DNA of 34,799 nt, taken from the NCBI GenBank assembly GCA_958369755.1, contig CATXJC010000020.1, forward strand, positions 1 to 34,799. The letters run 5' to 3'. The notes beneath the pieces were generated by a model. It saw only the letters and a program-made list of their open reading frames with translations, ran no database searches and was not told where the DNA came from. Of the stretch, positions 7,197 through 16,147 are shown in pieces; the first letter of the stretch is position 1, and every line of letters starts with the position of its first letter. Both the position numbers and the translations under genes were made by a program. The DNA is from an uncultured Prevotella sp. Lineage in GTDB: Bacteria > Bacteroidota > Bacteroidia > Bacteroidales > Bacteroidaceae.

Positions 7197-9797
7197 TCAG
7201 ATTTCCTCAATTGCCTTGGTTTCAATCCAGCCTTCTCTGCCGTCTCCTACCTTGATTTCACGCCAGCCTTTCATCGCCTTATCGGTAATGTCAACTCGGG
7301 TTCCTTCATGCAGCAGGAAGAGGTCAACGCTCGTCTTGGCTGGAGTCTTCTTCACATTGACAGAAGGAGCAATGATGATGGCTCCCGTACGGTTGATGAG
7401 CATCTGCCGCTGCTGGTAAGCAAAGAGATTGCTCAGCAGGAAAACTGCCACGAAGAAGATTCCACCGAAGAAACCAATCTTGCGCAAAACGATATGCGAA
7501 CCGAAGAGATAAACCAAGACCAGAACCAGCGCCATGATGATGGCTATGATGCCTGTCTTAGCCCAACAGTCAACACTTGTAAAGTTGACCAGCGCCTTCC
7601 ACCAGGTTACGAAGAACATCTCGCTTTCCGGCGTAATCTTATCGATGGTCTTGCTACGTGCAAACTGCAGGTTGAAGCTGATGTCTTCATCGCCTGGCGA
7701 GAGCAGATGGGCACGCTCATAATTGAGCACAGCCTTGGTAATATTGTCTGTACGGTAATAAGCATTGCCCAAGTTATAGTAAACTTCGGCAGAAACACCA
7801 TAGTTGTTCAATATTTCCTCATAGTCGCGTATGGCCTGCTGATAGTTACCTTTCTGATATTCCGTATCAGCATTGTTCTTGGTTACAGCGCCTGCAGAAA
7901 CAGAGCAGCCCAACATCACCATGATCATCATGACGAATGAGTATCCGGTTGCACTCTTCTTGCGCTGCTTACGCGTTGCATTGATAGCATTTTCTATATC
8001 CATAATAGCAGTCATTGCTGATTCGAATGTACGGTTCATATTGCCGGCAGGGTCGCCCGGCGCATAGCGTTCAAACTCACATTCATCGAGCGCAGTTGTA
8101 AACTTCTCGATAGTTCTCTCCTCTACACAATGTTTTTCGAGCATAGCCTGAATGTTTTCACGTGAGAGCTTTTCGGCAGGCATGTTGAGCTTGTAGCTTA
8201 CATAGCCCCACAAAGCACGGAGCACTTCATCGTAGAATTCTTCCTGCTTGCCACCGAGCATCAGCAGATGAGCCTTCTTCAGGCGCTTGGTTGCTATCTT
8301 GTTTGCCTTGTTGGAACGAACCTTTACAAGGTCGGCATTCTCGAGAGCACGGCGGCGGAAGACAATGAGCAGGGCAAAGAAGGCTGCCAATGGAACCAGC
8401 AGACTGGTCCAGTAGCCGAAGCTTCCGTAGAACATATCGTCAATATCATGGAGCTTAGACTTGCCCAGTTTCAGCGCATGAATGTCCTTATCCTTGTTGC
8501 TGAAATCTGATGTTTCATTATCTGAAGTTCCATCGCCCTTCTCTACGTTCAGCGTAAACGGCTGGGTCTTGATTGTCTTGTACTTGTTAGCCGAAGTATC
8601 ATAATAGGTGAATTCTACCGCAGGAATGGTATAATTTCCCTGATTACGAGGCACAGCCAGGAAGTCATAAATCATATTGCCTTCTACGCCATTGGCTGTA
8701 AGGCGGGTCTTGTCGGTCACCTTCGCATCGTACTTGTCAAAATCCTTAGGGAAGGTAATGACAGGCTGCTTGAGCAACTTCAGGTTTCCGATTCCTCCTA
8801 CCACTACACGAATGGTGATTGGTTCGCCAGCCTTCACTTCCTTCTTGTCGATGGAAGCACTAATGTTGAATTTACCTACACCGCCCGAGAAGTTGGCAGG
8901 GCGCTGAGGCAATGGATCAACCTGAATTTTCACACTAGGAGCTATAATATCTTTCTTTACTTCAACATAGCCGGATCCACCATTGAAGAAAGCTTCCATC
9001 GGGTCAACGTTTCTGTTCTGCTGAACCACGATTCCCTTGAAGGTAATAGCTGGAATGGTGAGGCTTCCCGTCATCTGCGGATACATAACATACTGACTCC
9101 ATGTAACGCATCGGTAAGGTCGGCCGTTTACGGTTTCAGTATGGAAGGTCTTCTGCTGAGGCAGTGGAACTTCCTGGTTGTGGAATCCCTTCAGGTCAGG
9201 CATCTTGCCTTCCAGCTGGGTAAGGTCTACCTGCGTGTAAACCTTATAAGTAAGGAGCACCGGTTCCTGTTCGTGAACGCGTCGCTTGTTGGCTGTAACC
9301 TTGATGAAGAGGTCGCGGCCTGATATTCTTGATCCGGCTGTTCGCATGCGTGGTTCATTATTATCATTCTGTCCGTGCATGGAAGGTGCGCCGTTGTTGC
9401 GTGCAGCATGGCCAGAAACCGTAATCTTAACCGGATGGGAAGAGAGTTTCTTACCATTTACGATGGCATGAGAGGCACCAATGCCAAAGGTTCCGTTCTT
9501 AGCTGCGTAGAGCGTATAGGTAATGGTTACCGACGATGAAGAGGAAGTATGGCCATTGATCATCTGATAACTGGACTGCGATGAAGTGTAAGGACCTGCG
9601 ATTACTTCAAGTCCTTCTCCTACTCCGCCCAGGCGGAATTCCTCTACATCACGTGTATTGATGGTATAGGCCACACGGAAGTTTTCTCCCGCCGCCACGT
9701 GTGTTGGTGCCGACACACTGATATGCTGGGCTTTCAGCTGCAAACTGAAGCCCAGAAGCATTGCCCATATAATAATAAACCAACCTATATGTTTCAT
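7197..9797 (-). CDS. batD: BatD-BatE fusion protein (aerotolerance; TPR and SH3 C-terminus)
   Basis: This 866-aa protein reads as two Bat proteins in one frame. Residues 1-23 are a signal peptide. Residues 24 to about 430 are the periplasmic beta-rich BatD region, followed by a membrane segment at about 462-480 and a cytoplasmic helical region to about 610. Residues 614-638 look like a second signal sequence (VMMIMVMLGCSVSAGA). Then come TPR repeats (about 645-705), two membrane segments (about 747-766 and 775-793) and a bacterial SH3-like domain (about 800-866) ending REGWIETKAIEEI. The second half matches the TPR/SH3 architecture of BatE. Bat proteins were described in Bacteroides fragilis as an aerotolerance operon; their molecular role is unsettled. 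The gene directly follows batC. The frame is uninterrupted, so this is a natural fusion unless there is a sequencing error near 7880-7970. Confidence 0.9.
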   Translation of the reverse strand: MKHIGWFIIIWAMLLGFSLQLKAQHISVSAPTHVAAGENFRVAYTINTRDVEEFRLGGVGEGLEVIAGPYTSSQSSYQMINGHTSSSSSVTITYTLYAAKNGTFGIGASHAIVNGKKLSSHPVKITVSGHAARNNGAPSMHGQNDNNEPRMRTAGSRISGRDLFIKVTANKRRVHEQEPVLLTYKVYTQVDLTQLEGKMPDLKGFHNQEVPLPQQKTFHTETVNGRPYRCVTWSQYVMYPQMTGSLTIPAITFKGIVVQQNRNVDPMEAFFNGGSGYVEVKKDIIAPSVKIQVDPLPQRPANFSGGVGKFNISASIDKKEVKAGEPITIRVVVGGIGNLKLLKQPVITFPKDFDKYDAKVTDKTRLTANGVEGNMIYDFLAVPRNQGNYTIPAVEFTYYDTSANKYKTIKTQPFTLNVEKGDGTSDNETSDFSNKDKDIHALKLGKSKLHDIDDMFYGSFGYWTSLLVPLAAFFALLIVFRRRALENADLVKVRSNKANKIATKRLKKAHLLMLGGKQEEFYDEVLRALWGYVSYKLNMPAEKLSRENIQAMLEKHCVEERTIEKFTTALDECEFERYAPGDPAGNMNRTFESAMTAIMDIENAINATRKQRKKSATGYSFVMMIMVMLGCSVSAGAVTKNNADTEYQKGNYQQAIRDYEEILNNYGVSAEVYYNLGNAYYRTDNITKAVLNYERAHLLSPGDEDISFNLQFARSKTIDKITPESEMFFVTWWKALVNFTSVDCWAKTGIIAIIMALVLVLVYLFGSHIVLRKIGFFGGIFFVAVFLLSNLFAYQQRQMLINRTGAIIIAPSVNVKKTPAKTSVDLFLLHEGTRVDITDKAMKGWREIKVGDGREGWIETKAIEEI

Positions 9798-9835
9798 GTT
9801 CTAAATCTATTATGCTCGTTGTATTATTTTACTTT

Positions 9836-10591
9836 TTACCAGTTTTTCTCATATTGCTTTCTGCGAGGCTGACTCATCGCTTTCTGCATCTTGCGCTTCG
9901 TATCCTTCTCCTGCTGGATGGCAGCGTTCAAGAGTTGTTCAGCATTATCTTTGCTCATCTTGTCCTGATTGTTCTGATTCTGCTGATTGTTCTTATTCTG
10001 CTGATTGTTCTTATTCTGGTTGTTCTTGTTTTTGTCGTTCTTGTTCTTGCCTTTATTCTGATCTTTGTTCTGATCCTTATTCTGCTTGTCTTTGTTCTTG
10101 TCCTTGTTTTTATTCTTGTTGTTCTTGTTCTTATCGTTCTGCTTGTTCTGCTTCTGGTTTTTAAGCAGTTTCTTGCAGAGGGCAAGATTATATCGGGTTG
10201 CATTGTCCTGCGGATTGCAGCGCAGGGCGTTCTCATAACATCCTATGGCCTGCGCATATTGCTGATGCTGCTGCATGACCACACCCATGTTGTGGTAACT
10301 TTTGGCGCGTCGCATCTTGTTCGTTTCCAGTTTCGAAGCATTCTCAAACTGTATCATTGCCATCGAATCCTTCTGCTGCATCATCAGGGCGCAACCCAGA
10401 TTATAGACAGCCTGCGCATTCTTCTGATTTTTGGAGATAGCCTTGCGATATTGCGTTTCGGCTGCAGCCCACTTCTGTTTATGATAGGCGCGGTTTCCCT
10501 GGCGGATGAAGTTGCGGTCGTTCTGCGCTCCCACCTTCGCCAAGCCCAGCACCATCAGGGCAAAAACCAATATATATCTTAAATATCTCAT
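9836..10591 (-). CDS. batC: BatC, exported TPR protein with long Lys/Asn/Gln tract
   Basis: This 251-aa protein has a signal sequence (residues 1-22, ending KVGAQ) and then about three tetratricopeptide repeats (about residues 28-145; motifs GNRAYHKQKW, AVYNLGCALM, SYHNMGVVM, AIGCYENAL). Residues 144-210 are an extreme low-complexity tract of K, N, Q and D. The C-terminus is helical and charged. TPR proteins assemble complexes; in the Bat locus BatC is proposed to work with the VWA proteins BatA and BatB. It lies between batB and batD. The opposite strand is also open here, but that is a by-product of the low-complexity repeat. Confidence 0.9.
   Translation of the reverse strand: MRYLRYILVFALMVLGLAKVGAQNDRNFIRQGNRAYHKQKWAAAETQYRKAISKNQKNAQAVYNLGCALMMQQKDSMAMIQFENASKLETNKMRRAKSYHNMGVVMQQHQQYAQAIGCYENALRCNPQDNATRYNLALCKKLLKNQKQNKQNDKNKNNKNKNKDKNKDKQNKDQNKDQNKGKNKNDKNKNNQNKNNQQNKNNQQNQNNQDKMSKDNAEQLLNAAIQQEKDTKRKMQKAMSQPRRKQYEKNW
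9962..10162 (-). repeat. Low-complexity coding repeat (K/N/Q/D tract of BatC)
   Basis: About 67 codons of BatC consist almost only of Lys, Asn, Gln and Asp, built from short units such as NKNNK, KDQNK and NNQQNK. The DNA is correspondingly repetitive (ttgttcttattctg-type units on the + strand). Such tracts change length easily by replication slippage; a change by multiples of 3 would only alter spacer length. Confidence 0.9.
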
Positions 10592-10621
10592 TCTTATTAT
10601 ATAATAATGTATAAACGTTTA

Positions 10622-11659
10622 TCAGAAAGGCTTCTTGATGTCTTTCTTAAAAAACTTGATGTTTCTGAGCAGAGGATTCTTTACCTCAAGCAGACAGATT
10701 TCGATGATAAGCAACAGGATGACAAGAATACCTACAGCCTGGAACTGTTCATCATAAGCGCTGTAAACCACACTCGTTACATCACCTTTCTGCAATTTGG
10801 CAATATCATCATTCAATGCTCTTTCCGCATCGCTGGTATTATCTACATGAATGTACTGACCCTTGCCTGCCTGGGCAAGATCCTTGCACATCTGCTCATT
10901 CAGGGCGGTCATTACGGTGTTGCCCGCATTGTCCTTCAGATAAGAGCCGTCGCCCATAGGGATTGGCGCTCCCTTGGTGTTTCCTATGCCCAGGATAAAG
11001 ACATTGATTCCTTTCTTGTTGGCAGCAGTAGCCGCCTCCTGTGCGCCAGGCTCATGGTTTTCGCCATCAGTAATTACGATGATGGCTCTGCCCACATTCT
11101 CCTGCTGGGTGAAACTCTTGGAAGCTAAATCGATGGCTTCGCCGATATTGGTTCCCTGGGTCTGGATAAGACCAGGGGTTATGTTCTGGAGAAACATCTT
11201 TGCCGAAACATAATCGGTGGTGATTGGCAACTGCACGAACGCATCGCCGGCAAAGACGATGAGTCCAATCTTGTCGTTGTTAAAGTTGTCGACCAGATTT
11301 TCGATAAGCATCTTACTCTTGTCCAAACGGGATGGAACCACGTCCTGACAGAGCATGGAATTTGAAATATCGAGGCAAATGATGGTTTCAATACCATGTC
11401 GCTTATCGTGAGAAATCTTGCTGCCCATCTGCGGACGAGCTACCATCACGATGAGAAGCGCCAAGGCTGCGAGCATCAGCACAAACTTAACTGTTGGGCG
11501 ATATTTGGAGATGTTGGGCATGAGCTGTTTCAGAAGTTCCGGATCGCCGAGCTTCTTCAGTTTAGCCTTTCTTCTTCTCCATCCTATCAGTCTGATGAGA
11601 ATCAGTACTGGTATAATCCACAACAGCCAGAGAAATATAGGATCTTCAAATCTTAACAT
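10622..11659 (-). CDS. batB: BatB, membrane-anchored von Willebrand A protein
   Basis: This 345-aa protein has two N-terminal membrane segments (about residues 9-25 and 58-73), a VWA domain with metal-ion adhesion site DISNS at 97-101 and downstream T/D residues (TQGTNIGEA, VITDGENHEPG), and a C-terminal membrane helix (about 312-330). This is the BatA/BatB topology: the VWA domain lies between membrane anchors. VWA partners of MoxR ATPases are thought to help in maturation of extracytoplasmic complexes. It lies between batA, from which it is separated by a 147-bp spacer holding tandem repeats, and batC. Confidence 0.93.
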   Translation of the reverse strand: MLRFEDPIFLWLLWIIPVLILIRLIGWRRRKAKLKKLGDPELLKQLMPNISKYRPTVKFVLMLAALALLIVMVARPQMGSKISHDKRHGIETIICLDISNSMLCQDVVPSRLDKSKMLIENLVDNFNNDKIGLIVFAGDAFVQLPITTDYVSAKMFLQNITPGLIQTQGTNIGEAIDLASKSFTQQENVGRAIIVITDGENHEPGAQEAATAANKKGINVFILGIGNTKGAPIPMGDGSYLKDNAGNTVMTALNEQMCKDLAQAGKGQYIHVDNTSDAERALNDDIAKLQKGDVTSVVYSAYDEQFQAVGILVILLLIIEICLLEVKNPLLRNIKFFKKDIKKPF

Positions 11660-11689
11660 TTTCTATTCTAATTATATCTTCTATTCGAT

Positions 11690-11793
11690 TATCCGATAAT
11701 CAGTAAAATATCTCCGATAACTGGTAAAATATCTCCGAAAGATAGCAGAATATCTCCGAAAGATAGCGGAATATCTCCGATAATCAGTGATGG
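11690..11793. repeat. Tandem 21-bp repeat between batA and batB, about five copies
   Basis: Units begin at 11690, 11711, 11732, 11753 and 11774, exactly 21 bp apart, with the core tctccga(t/a)a(g/a)... and 75-95% agreement. The array fills most of the 147-bp gap between the batA stop (11807) and batB start (11659). It is outside any plausible coding frame of either gene. The function is unknown; it could space the two genes or form RNA structure in the operon transcript. Confidence 0.88.
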
Positions 11794-11806
11794 CTCAGTA
11801 TCCGGG

Positions 11807-12805
11807 TTACGGAATTCTTCTGAACCAGGTGATGCGGAGCAGGATTTCTACCAGCAATACCAGGAGAGCTGCCAGGGCGAATGGCTGATAAGCTTCATAT
11901 CGCTTAGCGAAATGCTTGACATTAAACTTGGTTTTCTCCAGTTTATCAATGTCCCTGTAAATCTTCTTCAGCTCATTATTGTTCGTTGCGCGATAGAAAT
12001 TACCATCGGTAGTCTGCGCAATATCACTCAGCGTCTTCGTATCTATCTCTACCGGAATGTTGACGTACTGTACTCCTCCTGCCACAGGCATTGGATAAGG
12101 AGCTACCTTGTTGGTTCCTACACCGATGGTGTAAACGCGGATTCCGTAGCTCTTGGCAATCTCTGCTGCGGTCATAGGTGAGATTTCACCCATGTTGTTA
12201 CTGCCGTCGGTAAGAAGAATCACAACCTTCGATTTTGACTTAGAATCCTTCAGGCGGCTCACGGCATTGGCGAGTCCCATTCCCACTGCAGTTCCGTCGT
12301 CTATCAGTCCCCGGGCGGCAATATCCGTACGGGTTGCCTGCAAGAGGCGCAACAGACTGGCATGATCGGTTGTCATCGGGCACTGGGTGAAAGCTTCACC
12401 GGCAAAGATAGTCAGACCGATGTTGTCGTTCGGTCTTCCCGAGATGAATTCTGTTGCCACATCCTTAGCCGCTTCCATACGGTTCGGTCTCAAATCTTCG
12501 GCAAGCATAGAGGTGGAAACGTCCATTGCCAACATAATGTCAATGCCTTCTACCGTCTTGTTGTCCCAAGCCGTATGCGTCTGCGGACGAGCCATCGCAC
12601 AGACGATGAGCACGAAACAGATGCATCTCAGTACCATTGGCAGATGGATGAGACGCACACGCAGGCTCTTCGGAGCATATTGATACTTTTTCGTGTCGCT
12701 CATGCGCATGGTTGGCGCATTCTTCTTCCTGTAGAGGAAATACCATAATATATAAGGTATCAGCAACAGGAGCAACAGAAAATAGCCTTTACTTGCAAAT
12801 TCCAT
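11807..12805 (-). CDS. batA: BatA, membrane-anchored von Willebrand A protein
   Basis: This 332-aa protein has the same layout as BatB: N-terminal hydrophobic segments (about residues 8-25 and 55-72), a VWA domain with the metal-binding motif DVSTS at 95-99, the later ILLTDGSNNMG motif, and a C-terminal membrane helix (about 310-327). It is a paralogue of BatB. The locus order moxR, DUF58, membrane protein, batA, batB, batC, batD/E matches the Bacteroides aerotolerance arrangement, which supports the call strongly. Confidence 0.93.
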   Translation of the reverse strand: MEFASKGYFLLLLLLIPYILWYFLYRKKNAPTMRMSDTKKYQYAPKSLRVRLIHLPMVLRCICFVLIVCAMARPQTHTAWDNKTVEGIDIMLAMDVSTSMLAEDLRPNRMEAAKDVATEFISGRPNDNIGLTIFAGEAFTQCPMTTDHASLLRLLQATRTDIAARGLIDDGTAVGMGLANAVSRLKDSKSKSKVVILLTDGSNNMGEISPMTAAEIAKSYGIRVYTIGVGTNKVAPYPMPVAGGVQYVNIPVEIDTKTLSDIAQTTDGNFYRATNNNELKKIYRDIDKLEKTKFNVKHFAKRYEAYQPFALAALLVLLVEILLRITWFRRIP

Positions 12806-12891
12806 TTCTATATTTTTCTATTTATAGCCAGGCAAAGAGTTTCGGAATAAACCGCTTTGCCCGGCGAAACGTTTCATAAGAACACCCTGCT

Positions 12892-13968
12892 TTACATCAG
12901 CAGCATGGCTGACTGGTAAATGATGTAACCCAACAGAGCCAGACCTACGATGGCTCCTATCCAGAGGAGCGACTTGATGAGGCGGCGCTGAGATTGCGTC
13001 TTCTGCTCTTCATTGGTCAGCTGCGGAACCACCTTTTCTTCTGTAGGTTTCTCATCTGTCTTGGTCTGGTCGATGAAGTTGATGGCATTCACCAGGTTTG
13101 CGTCGTTCTCATTCACCAGAGTTTCATATTTGGCAAACTTCACGAGATCGGCAGTCTGGAAGAGTTCCTTCAGTTCATCAATCATCTTCTGGTCGCCTGC
13201 TTCGCGCAAACGTTCGATGATTTCCATACTGGTCATTTCCATCGCATTGAATCCGAAACGGCTCACGATATATTCTCTCAGCGTATTGGTAAGCTGGGTG
13301 TAGTAAGCCTTCTGTGTTTCCTGATTCTCTACGTGCTGCTGCTTGATGACGTTGATTTGATTCAGCGCCTTTTCGTGAGCCGGAACACGTTTTACGATGC
13401 GGATATGGGTGATAATCGGCTTGTTGTTTTTCAGTCTGTTGCGCAGATAAAGCCATGCGCCACAGAGGATTAACAGCAATAGGCTCAACCAAAAAATCGC
13501 ACTCCATTCGCTCCAGGAGAAAGGATTGTCCTGAACATCCTTGGGCGGATAGAACTGGTTGGGATGAACCGTATCTACGGGCACGGTGAGCACCTTCAGC
13601 GCAAGCTGGTTTCCATGACAGTTCTTGCCGTTTACCTTCACATTGAGCGCAGGAATCGCATACACCTTTTCATCAAACGAAGTCAGCGTATAGTCGCGAC
13701 TCACCACCATGCGGTCGTCGCCTATGTGCGAAGTGTCGCCTTTACTCTGCTCTACCACTTCCACTCCCGGCGTAATTTGCTGCTGCGGCTTGAAAGATGG
13801 CAGTTCCACCTTATCGCCCTGCTTGACCGAAGCCTTCAGATGCAGCACGGTCTGCTGTCCTATCAGTATCTGCAGCGAGTCGATGCGTTGCTCTACCTGC
13901 TGGGCTTGAGCTAAGCCTGAGCACCCCAGGAGAGCGAGCGACAATATGATATTCTTTACTTTAAACAT
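12892..13968 (-). CDS. Bat-locus membrane protein (BatD-like/DUF4381-like), unnamed
   Basis: This 358-aa protein has a signal sequence (about residues 1-22, ending AQAQQ), a periplasmic beta-rich region to about 150, a membrane helix at about 157-175, a cytoplasmic helical region, and a C-terminal membrane helix (about 335-357). A gene with this layout normally sits between the DUF58 gene and batA in Bat loci and resembles a short BatD/DUF4381 protein. Its biochemical role is unknown. It probably belongs to the inner-membrane MoxR/VWA complex. Confidence 0.75.
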   Translation of the reverse strand: MFKVKNIILSLALLGCSGLAQAQQVEQRIDSLQILIGQQTVLHLKASVKQGDKVELPSFKPQQQITPGVEVVEQSKGDTSHIGDDRMVVSRDYTLTSFDEKVYAIPALNVKVNGKNCHGNQLALKVLTVPVDTVHPNQFYPPKDVQDNPFSWSEWSAIFWLSLLLLILCGAWLYLRNRLKNNKPIITHIRIVKRVPAHEKALNQINVIKQQHVENQETQKAYYTQLTNTLREYIVSRFGFNAMEMTSMEIIERLREAGDQKMIDELKELFQTADLVKFAKYETLVNENDANLVNAINFIDQTKTDEKPTEEKVVPQLTNEEQKTQSQRRLIKSLLWIGAIVGLALLGYIIYQSAMLLM

Positions 13969-13996
13969 AGTTTCTTTACTTTGAGCTTTCGGTTTA

Positions 13997-14866
13997 TCAG
14001 CCCCTCTGCTTGAAAAGCATCAGGAGCGCCTTCGAGAAGTCCTCGTTAGTGGCAATCGAAGTCCAGTCGACCTTGCTTTTGGCAAAGTCGGTTTTCAGAT
14101 TTTCCTGCTGCATCAGCCATTGCTGGGTATGAGCCATTCGCAGTTTCTTCGAACTTGTATCAATATACATTTCGTGTCCGGTTTCTGCGTCCATCACCTT
14201 GAGCAATCCTACATCAGGCAGCACCTTGGCACGCGGGTCGTAAACCTGGATGGCTACTACATCATGCTTCTGGTTGGCAATCTGCAACTGATGCTGGAAA
14301 TCCTTATGATCGTAGAAGTCGCTGATTACGAAAGCTGTGCAGTGGCGTTTCATCACGCGGGTGAAATATTCCAGGGCGCAGCCGATGTCGGTACGCTGGC
14401 TTTGCGGCTGGAAGTTGAGCATTTCTCTGATGATATAGAGAATATGCTTTCTTCCTTTCTTAGGCGGAATGTACTTCTCGATACGGTCAGAGAAGAAGAT
14501 GACACCTATCTTGTCATTGTTCTGGATGGCACTGAAGGCGAGTGTGGCAGCAATCTCAGTAGCCAGATCGCGCTTCATCTGCTTCATCGTACCGAAATCG
14601 AGCGACCCGCTGACGTCTACGAGCAGCATCACCGTCAGTTCCCTTTCCTCTTCAAACACCTTGACGTAAGGCTTATGAAAGCGGGCGGTCACGTTCCAGT
14701 CGATGTCTCTCACATCATCGCCGTACTGATATTCGCGCACCTCGGCAAAGGCCATTCCCCTACCCTTGAAGGCAGAATGATACTGACCAGCGAAGATGTT
14801 CTGACTCAGTCCGCGAGTCTTGATTTCTATCTTCCGAACCTTTTTTAAGATATCTTGTGTATCCAA
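13997..14866 (-). CDS. DUF58 domain protein of the MoxR/Bat locus
   Basis: This 289-aa soluble protein carries the DUF58 signature around residues 47-75 (YQYGDDVRDIDWNVTARF) and a VWA-like fold with LLVDVSGS near residue 83. DUF58 proteins are almost always encoded beside MoxR AAA+ ATPases and are thought to be their cytoplasmic VWA-type partners. It lies 97 bp after moxR, separated by a spacer with repeated GTGAAGAGTGAA and AAAGTTCAAAG units. Confidence 0.92.
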   Translation of the reverse strand: MDTQDILKKVRKIEIKTRGLSQNIFAGQYHSAFKGRGMAFAEVREYQYGDDVRDIDWNVTARFHKPYVKVFEEERELTVMLLVDVSGSLDFGTMKQMKRDLATEIAATLAFSAIQNNDKIGVIFFSDRIEKYIPPKKGRKHILYIIREMLNFQPQSQRTDIGCALEYFTRVMKRHCTAFVISDFYDHKDFQHQLQIANQKHDVVAIQVYDPRAKVLPDVGLLKVMDAETGHEMYIDTSSKKLRMAHTQQWLMQQENLKTDFAKSKVDWTSIATNEDFSKALLMLFKQRG

Positions 14867-14963
14867 CTTATTACTTTGAACTTTGAATTTTGAACATTGA
14901 ACTTTATGATTAGTGAAGCAAGCGAATTTTTCACTCTTCGTTCTTCACTCTTCACTTACCGAA

Positions 14964-15959
14964 TCAAGGCACTTCCACCTTATTAATGATGCGGCTTACG
15001 ATTTCCTCGCTTGTCACATTGCTTGCCTCAGCCTCGTAAGAAAGGCCGATACGATGGCGCATTACGTCATGGGCTACAGCTCTTACATCTTCTGGAATCA
15101 CATAGCCGCGATGCTTGATAAACGCATAGGCTCTGGCTGCCTTGGCAAGAGAGATGCTGGCACGAGGACTGCCGCCGAAGGTAATCATATCTTTCAGCTC
15201 GCCCAGTCCGTAGCGCTCAGGATAACGTGAAGCAAAGACGATATCGGCAATATACTGCTCAATCTTCTCATCGAGATAAACCTCGTTTACAATCTTGCGA
15301 GCCTTCAGAATCTCCTCGGCGGATGTTACAGGAGTAACCTCAGGAAGTCCACCCTGAATATTCTCACGGATAATGAGCTTCTCCTCTTCCAGTGTAGGAT
15401 AATCGATGATTACCTTCAGCAGGAAACGGTCTACCTGTGCTTCAGGCAACTGATAGGTTCCTTCCTGCTCGATAGGGTTCTGTGTAGCCATTACCAGGAA
15501 CGGACTAGGCAGTTTGAAGGTTTCATCGCCAATGGTAACCTGGTGTTCCTGCATGGCTTCGAGCAGCGCACTCTGCACCTTGGCTGGGGCACGGTTAATC
15601 TCATCTGCCAAAACGAAATTGGCGAAGACAGGACCGCGCTTTACATGGAAAGCCTCGTCTTTCTGTGAATAAATCTGAGTACCCACCACATCGGCAGGCA
15701 ACAGGTCAGGAGTAAACTGAATGCGGCTATAGTCGGAGCTGATAAGCTGTGACAATGTCTTGATTGCAAGTGTCTTCGCCAGTCCAGGTACACCCTCAAG
15801 CAGGATATGACCATCAGAGAGAAGACCGATAAGAAGGCAATCTACGAGGTGTTTCTGACCCACAATTACCTTATTCATGCCCATTACCAGATTGGTAACA
15901 AACTGACTTTGTTGTTCTATCCGGATATTCAATTCGCGGATATCAATAGCTTCTGCCAT
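14964..15959 (-). CDS. moxR: MoxR-family AAA+ ATPase
   Basis: This 331-aa ATPase has Walker A GVPGLAKT (about residues 56-63), Walker B VLADEINRAP (about 117-126), sensor/arginine-finger motifs (MATQNPIEQEGTY) and the C-terminal lid helix region (GGSPRASI). MoxR ATPases work as chaperone-like motors with VWA-domain proteins. As first gene of the Bat operon it probably remodels or activates BatA and BatB. A consensus -7 box lies 60-67 bp upstream of the start. Confidence 0.95.
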   Translation of the reverse strand: MAEAIDIRELNIRIEQQSQFVTNLVMGMNKVIVGQKHLVDCLLIGLLSDGHILLEGVPGLAKTLAIKTLSQLISSDYSRIQFTPDLLPADVVGTQIYSQKDEAFHVKRGPVFANFVLADEINRAPAKVQSALLEAMQEHQVTIGDETFKLPSPFLVMATQNPIEQEGTYQLPEAQVDRFLLKVIIDYPTLEEEKLIIRENIQGGLPEVTPVTSAEEILKARKIVNEVYLDEKIEQYIADIVFASRYPERYGLGELKDMITFGGSPRASISLAKAARAYAFIKHRGYVIPEDVRAVAHDVMRHRIGLSYEAEASNVTSEEIVSRIINKVEVP

Positions 15960-16018
15960 AATTCTATATTTTTACGTTTAATTTCTTAATTCAAACAATA
16001 TATTTCCAAAACTAAACG

Positions 16019-16026
16019 CAAAAGTA
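16019..16026 (-). promoter_or_regulatory. Promoter -7 box of the moxR/Bat operon
   Basis: Read on the minus strand the bases are TACTTTTG, an exact match to the Bacteroidetes sigma-ABfr -7 consensus TAnnTTTG. A T-rich -33 region lies about 22 bp upstream but is not a perfect TTTG. The predicted start is near 16012, giving a leader of about 50 nt before moxR. Confidence 0.6.
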
Positions 16027-16076
16027 CTCAAATTAAGCCACAAAAGCGAAAAAACCTATCTAAATAATATTAAAAA

Positions 16077-16129
16077 TGTTTCATAAAAGCTATTTTTAGG
16101 TTCTTTTAAAGAATAGCTTTTATGAAACA
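16077..16129 (-). terminator. Rho-independent terminator of the panB/MFS operon
   Basis: A perfect 18-bp stem (16077-16094 with 16112-16129) has a 17-nt loop. On the minus strand it is followed by TTTTTAATATT. It lies just after the MFS gene stop (16148) and before the divergent Bat promoter region, so it insulates the two minus-strand units. Confidence 0.88.
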
Positions 16130-16147
16130 AACGAGATTTCAAATTTT

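Noticed and set aside
9812..10582. A long, very hydrophobic + strand frame opposite batC
   Set aside because: It is the complement of the Lys/Asn-rich repeat (AAR/AAY codons read as Leu/Val/Ile/Phe); batC has a signal sequence and TPR motifs, the opposite frame has nothing.
11690..11793. A CRISPR array between batA and batB
   Set aside because: Units are 21 bp with no spacers; it is a plain tandem repeat.
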